Of a DNA stretch of 64,000 nt, positions 58,101 through 64,000 are shown piece by piece; position 1 is the stretch's first letter, and the number at the start of each line of letters is the position of its first letter. The stretch is taken from assembly GCA_964247055.1 (NCBI GenBank), contig OZ176056.1, positions 1,302,001-1,366,000 on the forward strand, given 5' to 3'. Below the pieces are notes generated by a model. The model worked only from the letters and a program-made list of their open reading frames with translations, did no database searches and was not told the DNA's origin. The position numbers and the translations under genes are program-made. Origin of the DNA: Paragordius varius (Eukaryota; Nematomorpha).

Positions 58101-61100
58101 TTAAAACACCATCTATCTTGTTACTGAATTGGGGCTTCGGTGATGAGTGGATGTACACAATAATACTTTAATCTGTTTAGTCCTTTACAGTAAACTCAAC
58201 TTAGCCAAATCTTACAATAAACCGTCCGGCAAAATCTGTTTTCAATCAATTCTCAACTTGTTAACAACTAAAACACCATCTATCTTGTTACTGAATTGGG
58301 GCTTCGGTGATGAGTGTATGTACACAATAATACTTTAATCTGTTTAGTCCTTTACAGTAAACTCAAGTTAGCCAAATCTTACAATAAACCGTCCGGCAAA
58401 ATCTGTTTTCAATCAATTCTCAACTTGTTAACAACCAAAACACCGTCTATCTTGTTACTGAATTTGGGCTTCGGTGATGAGTGGATGTACACAATAATAC
58501 TATAAGTAAACTCAAGTTAGCCAAGTCTTACAATAAACCGTCCGGCAAAATCTGTTTACAATCAATTCTCAACTCGTTAACAACCAAAAGACCATCTATC
58601 TTGTTACTGAATGGCGGCTTCGGTGATGAGTGGATGTACACAATAATACTTTAATCTGTTTAGTCCTTTACAGTAAACTCAAGTTAGCCAAGTCTTTACA
58701 ATAAACCGTCCGGCAAAATCTGTTTTCAATCAATTCTCAACTCGTTAACAACCAAAACACCATCTATCTTGTTACTGAATTGGGGCTTCGGTGATGAGTG
58801 GATGTACACAATAATACTTTAATCTGTTTAATCCTTTACTGTAAACTCAAGTTAGCCAAGTCTTACAACACCCGTCCGGCGAAATCTGTTTTCAATTCTC
58901 AACTTGTTAACAACTAAAACACCATCTAGCTTGTTACTGAATTGGGGGTTCGGTGATGAGTGGAGGTACACAATAATACTTTAATCTGTTTAGCCCTTTA
59001 CAGTAAACTCAAGTTAGCCAAATCTTACAATAAACCGTCAGGCAAAATCTGTTTTCAATTAATTCTCAACTCGTTAACAACTAAAACACCATCTATCTTG
59101 TTACTGAATAGGGGCTTCGGTGATGAGTGGATGTAAACAATAATACTTCAATCTGTTTAGTCCTTTACAGTAAACTCAAGTTAGCCAAATCTTACAATAA
59201 ACGGTCCAGCGAAATCTGTTTTCAATTCTCAACTCGCTAACTAAAACACCATCTATCTTGTTAGTGAATAGGGGCTTCGGTGATGAGTGGATGCACAAAA
59301 AAACTTAATCTGTTTAGTCCTTTAGAGTAAACTCAAGTTAGCCAAATCTTACAATAAACCGTCCGGCGAAATCTGTTTTCAATTCTCAACTTGTTAACAA
59401 CTAAAACACCATCTATCTTGTTACTGAATTGGGGGTTCGGTGATGAGTGGATGTACACAATAATACTTTAATCTGTTTAGTCCATTACAGTAAACTCAAG
59501 TTAGCCAAGTCTTTACAATAAACCGTCCGGCAAAATCTGTTTTCAATTAATTCTCAACTCGTTAACAACCAAAACACCATCTATCTTGTTACTGAATTGG
59601 GGCTTCGGTGATGAGTGGATGTACACAATAATACTTTAATCTGTTTAGTCCTTTACTGTAAACTCAAGTTAGCCAAGTCTTACAATAAACCGTCCGGCGA
59701 AATCTGTTTTCAATTCTCAACTTGTTAACAACTAAAACACCATCTATCTTGTTACTGAATTGGGGGTTCGGTGATGAGTGGATGTACACAATAATACTTT
59801 AATCTGTTTAGTCCTTTACAGTAAACTCAAGTTAGCCAAATCTTACAATAAACCGTCAGGCAAAATCTGTTTTCAATTAATTCTCAACTCGTTAACAACT
59901 AAAACACCATCTATCTTGTTACCGAATGGGGGCTTCGGTGATGAGTGGATGTACACAATAATACTTTAATCTGTTTAGTCCTTTACAGTAAACTCAAGTT
60001 AGCCAAGTCTTTACAATAAACCGTCCGGCAAAATCTGTTTACAATCAATTCTCAACTCGTTAACAACCAAAGACCATCTATCTTGTTACTGAATGGCGGC
60101 TTCGGTGATGAGTGGATGTACACAATAATACTTTAATCTGTTTAGCCCTTTACAGTAAACTCAAGTTAGCCAAATCTTACAATAAACCGTCCGGCAAAAT
60201 CTGTTTTCAATCAGTTCTCAACTCGTTAACAACCAAAACACCGTCTATCTTGTTACTGAATTGGGGCTTCGGTGATGAGTGGATGTACACAATAATACTT
60301 TAATCTGTTTAGTCCTTTACAGTAAACTCAAGTTAGCCAAGTCTTTACAATAAACCGTCCGGCAAAATCTGTTTTCAATTCTCAACTTGTTAACAACTAA
60401 AACACCATCTATCTTGTTACTGAATTGGGGCTTCGGTGATGAGTGGATGTACACAATAATACTTTAATCTGTTTAGTCCTTTACAGTAAACTCAAGTTAG
60501 CCAAGTCTTTACAATAAACCGTCCGGCAAAATCTGTTTTCAATCAATTCTCAACTTATTAACAATTAAAACACCATCTATCTTGTTACTGAATTGGGGCT
60601 TCGGTGATGAGTGGATGTACACAATAATACTTTAATCTGTTTAGTCCTTTACAGTAAACTCAAGTTAGCCAAATCTTACAATAAACCGTCCGGCAAAATC
60701 TATTTTCAATCAATTCTCAACTTGTTAACAACTAAAACACGATCTATCTTGTTACTGAATTGGGGCTTCGGTGATGAGTGGATGTACACAATAATACTTT
60801 AATCTGTTTAGTCCTTTACAGTAAACTCAAGTTAGCCAAACCTTACAATAAACCGTCCGGCAAAATCTGTTTTCAATCAATTCTCAACTTGCTAACAACC
60901 AAAACACCGTCCATCTTGTTACTGAATTGGGGCTTCGGTGATGAGTGGATGTACACAATAATACTTTAATCTGTTTAGTCCTTTACAGTAAACTCAAGTT
61001 AGCCAAGTCTTTACAATAAACCGTCCGGCAAAATCTGTTTTCAATCAATTCTCAACTCGTTCACAACCAAAACACCGTCTATCTTGTTACTGAATTGGGG

Positions 61101-64000
61101 CTTCGGTGATGAGTGGATGTACACAATAATACTTTAATCTGTTTAGTCCTTTACACTAAACTCAAGTTAGCCAAGTCTTTACAATAAACCGTCCGGCAAA
61201 ATCTGTTTTCAATCAATTCTCAACTTATTAACAATTAAAACACCATCTATCTTGTTACTGAATTGGGGCTTCGGTGATGAGTGGATGTACACAATAATAC
61301 TTTAATCTGTTTAGTCCTTTACAGTAAACTCAACTTAGCCAAACTTACAATAAACCGTCCGGCAAAATCTGTTTTCAATCAATTCTCAACTTGTTAACAA
61401 CTAAAACACCATCTATCTTGTTACTGAATTGGGGCTTCGGTGATGAGTGTATGTACACAATAATACTTTAATCTGTTTAGTCCTTTACAGTAAACTCAAG
61501 TTAGCCAAATCTTACAATAAACCGTCCGGCAAAATCTGTTTTCAATCAATTCTCAACTTGTTAACAACCAAAACACCGTCTATCTTGTTACTGAATTTGG
61601 GCTTCGGTGATGAGTGGATGTACACAATAATACTATAAGTAAACTCAAGTTAGCCAAGTCTTACAATAAACCGTCCGGCAAAATCTGTTTACAATCAATT
61701 CTCAACTCGTTAACAACCAAAAGACCATCTATCTTGTTACTGAATGGCGGCTTCGGTGATGAGTGGATGTACACAATAATACTTTAATCTTAAAATTTAA
61801 GGATTCCATACGTGAATGAATTAATACTTTAATCTGTTTAGTCCTTTACAGTAAACTCAAGTTAGCCAAGTCTTTACAATAAACCGTCCGGCGAAATCTG
61901 TTTTCAATTCTCAACTTGTTAACAACTAAAACACCATCTATCTTGTTACTGAATTGGGGGTTCGGTGATGAGTGGATGTACACAATAATACTTTAATCTG
62001 TTTAGTCCATTACAGTAAACTCAAGTTAGCCAAGTCTTTACAATAAACCGTCCGGCAAAATCTGTTTTCAATTAATTCTCAACTCGTTAACAACCAAAAC
62101 ACCATCTATCTTGTTACTGAATTGGGGCTTCGGTGATGAGTGGATGTACACAATAATACTTTAATCTGTTTAGTCCTTTACTGTAAACTCAAGTTAGCCA
62201 AGTCTTACAATAAACCGTCCGGCGAAATCTGTTTTCAATTCTCAACTTGTTAACAACTAAAACACCATCTATCTTGTTACTGAATTGGGGGTTCGGTGAT
62301 GAGTGGATGTACACAATAATACTTTAATCTGTTTAGTCCTTTACAGTAAACTCAAGTTAGCCAAATCTTACAATAAACCGTCAGGCAAAATCTGTTTTCA
62401 ATTAATTCTCAACTCGTTAACAACTAAAACACCATCTATCTTGTTACCGAATGGGGGCTTCGGTGATGAGTGGATGTACACAATAATACTTTAATCTGTT
62501 TAGTCCTTTACAGTAAACTCAAGTTAGCCAAGTCTTTACAATAAACCGTCCGGCAAAATCTGTATTCAATCAATTCTCAACAACTAAAACACCATCTATC
62601 TTGTTACTGAATTGGGGCTTCGGTGATGAGTGGTTGTACACAATAATACTATAAGTAAACTCAAGTTAGCCAAATCTTACAATAAACGGTCCGGCGAAAT
62701 CTGTTGTCAATTCTCAACTCGCTAACAACTAAAACACCATCTATCTTGTTAGTGAATTGGGGCTTCGGTGATGAGTGGATGCACAAAATAACTTAATCTG
62801 TTTAGTCCTTTACAGTAAACTCAAGTTAGCCAAATCTTACAATTAACCGTCCGGCGAAATCTGTTTTCAATTCTCAATTTGTTAACAACTAAAACACCAT
62901 CTATCTTGTTACTGAATTGGGGGTTCGGTGATGAGTGGATGTACACAATAATACTTTAATCTGTTTAGTCCTTTACATTAAACTCAAGTTAGCCAAATCT
63001 TACAATAAACCGTCAGGCAAAATCTGTTTTCAATTAATTCTCAACTCGTTAACAACTAAAACACCATCTATCTTGTTACTGAATAGGGGCTTCAGTGATG
63101 AGTGGATGTAAACAATAATACTTCAATCTGTTTAGTCCTTTACAGTAAACTCAAGTTAGCCAAATCTTACAATAAACGGTCCTGCGAAATCTGTTTTCAA
63201 TTCTCAACTCGCTAACAACTAAAACACCATCTATCTTGTTACTGAATTGGGGCTTCGGTGATGAGTGGATGCACAAAATAACTTAATCTGTTTAGTCCTT
63301 TACAGTAAACTCAAGTTAGCCAAATCTTACAATAAACCGTCCGGCGAAATCTGTTTTCAATTCTCAACTTGTTAACAACTAAAACACCATCTATCTTGTT
63401 ACTGAATTGGGGGTTCGGTGATGAGTGGATGTACACAATAATACTTTAATCTGTTTAGTCCTTTACAGTAAACTCAAGTTAGCCAAATCTTACAATAAAC
63501 CGTCCGGCGAAATCTGTTTTCAATTCTCAACTTGTTAACAACTAAAAGACCATCTATCTTGTTACTGAATTGGGGTTTCGGTGATGAGTGGATATACACA
63601 ATAATACTTTAATCTGTTTAGTCCTTTACAGTAAACTCAAGTTAGCCAAGTCTTTACAATAAACCGTCCGGCAAAATCTGTTTTCAATCAATTCTCAACA
63701 ACTAAAACACCATCTATCTTGTTACTGAATTGGGGCTTCGGTGATGAGTGGTTGTACACAATAATACTATAAGTAAACTCAAGTTAGCCAAGTCTTACAA
63801 TAAACCGTCCGGCGAAATCTGTTTTCAATTCTCAACTCCTTAACAGCTAAAACACCATCTATCTTGTTACTGAATTGGGGGTTCGGTGATGAGTGGATGT
63901 ACACAATAATACTTTAATCTGTTTAGTTATTTACAGTAAACTCAAGTTAGCCAATTCTTACAATAAACTGTCCGGCAAAATCTATTTTCAATTAATTCTC
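55129..64000. repeat. 167-168 bp satellite array B, runs off edge
   Basis: At least 53 monomers in the same orientation as array A, with the same degenerate first unit (GGTTCGGTGATGAGTGGTGG). Early monomers match array A (ACCAAAACACCGTC). Later ones shift to a subtype with AACTAAAACACCATC and a shortened TTTTCAATTCTC. Blocks repeat at higher order: units at 56980 and 57147 reappear at 60611 and 60778 (offset 3631), 58314 reappears at 61447, and 59778 at 62303. This fits repeated amplification of multi-monomer segments with later losses. Confidence 0.97.
61791..61822. other. 32-base insertion in a satellite monomer
   Basis: Non-satellite bases (including GGATTCCATACGTGAATGAA) lie between two copies of AATACTTTAATCT, the monomer's own sequence at that point. 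This is the only foreign insert seen in either array. Confidence 0.8.

Larger units (their letters stand above)
41360..64000 (+). repeat. Segmental duplication, copy B
   Basis: This is the second copy of the unit described at 400-29163. Compared with copy A it lacks the 1.7 kb RTE element, lacks one MITE in ACC intron 2, and lacks about 3.8 kb net that held ACC exons 6-10. Its satellite array is cut by the window edge, so the full unit length is unknown. Confidence 0.9.

Noticed and set aside
19663-62494. Dozens of 60-64 codon open frames in the satellite
   Set aside because: They are one monomer read in one frame, begin at GTG in many cases, overlap each other at GGATGTACACAATAATACTT, and shift frame whenever a 167-base monomer occurs. 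No sign of selection on the protein.

Overview
The window is AT-rich animal DNA: spliced genes with GT-AG introns, one intron of only 25-26 bases, a non-LTR retrotransposon of the RTE type, many short inverted-repeat elements and two long satellite arrays. A gene built from symmetric micro-exons behind a signal-peptide exon, and very short introns near a gene's 5' end, are both known from parasitic flatworms. I therefore favour a flatworm, but this is inference and nothing here proves it.

The layout is two copies (A and B) of one segmental unit in direct orientation. Each unit reads: micro-exon gene, acetyl-CoA carboxylase (ACC) fragment, then an array of 167-168 bp satellite. Copy A runs from about 400 to 29163. 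Copy B runs from about 41360 to the right edge. Between them, 29164-41360 holds the first fourteen exons of the micro-exon gene whose later exons lie in copy B. The corresponding early exons of copy A are not in the window.

Micro-exon gene, copy B (31316-46532): one signal-peptide exon, about twenty exons of 6-48 bases, and a last exon ending in TAA. Apart from one complementary pair, every internal exon is a multiple of three bases and is cut after the first codon base, so any exon can be skipped without losing frame. The chain gives about 213 codons in 15 kb. Copy A has only the last eight exons (476-7195). A 1.7 kb RTE element sits in one of its introns and is missing from the matching site in copy B.

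ACC fragment: copy A (8843-18589) has all exons of the biotin carboxylase domain but an in-frame TAA near the domain's end. Copy B (48389-54089) lacks exons 6-10 and has a 4-base deletion in its last exon. In both copies the ACC-like exons run into two exons that resemble a fibronectin type III domain and then stop. There is no biotin-carrier or carboxyltransferase region. Both copies look like broken partial duplicates, so the working ACC gene should be elsewhere.

Satellite: about 57 monomers at 19650-29163, and more than 50 at 55129-64000, continuing past the edge. Both arrays have higher-order structure. The rest is intron and spacer sown with several inverted-repeat (MITE-like) families. 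I see no rRNA, tRNA or CRISPR array. Identity between A and B is patchy, which suggests local conversion or more than one duplication step.
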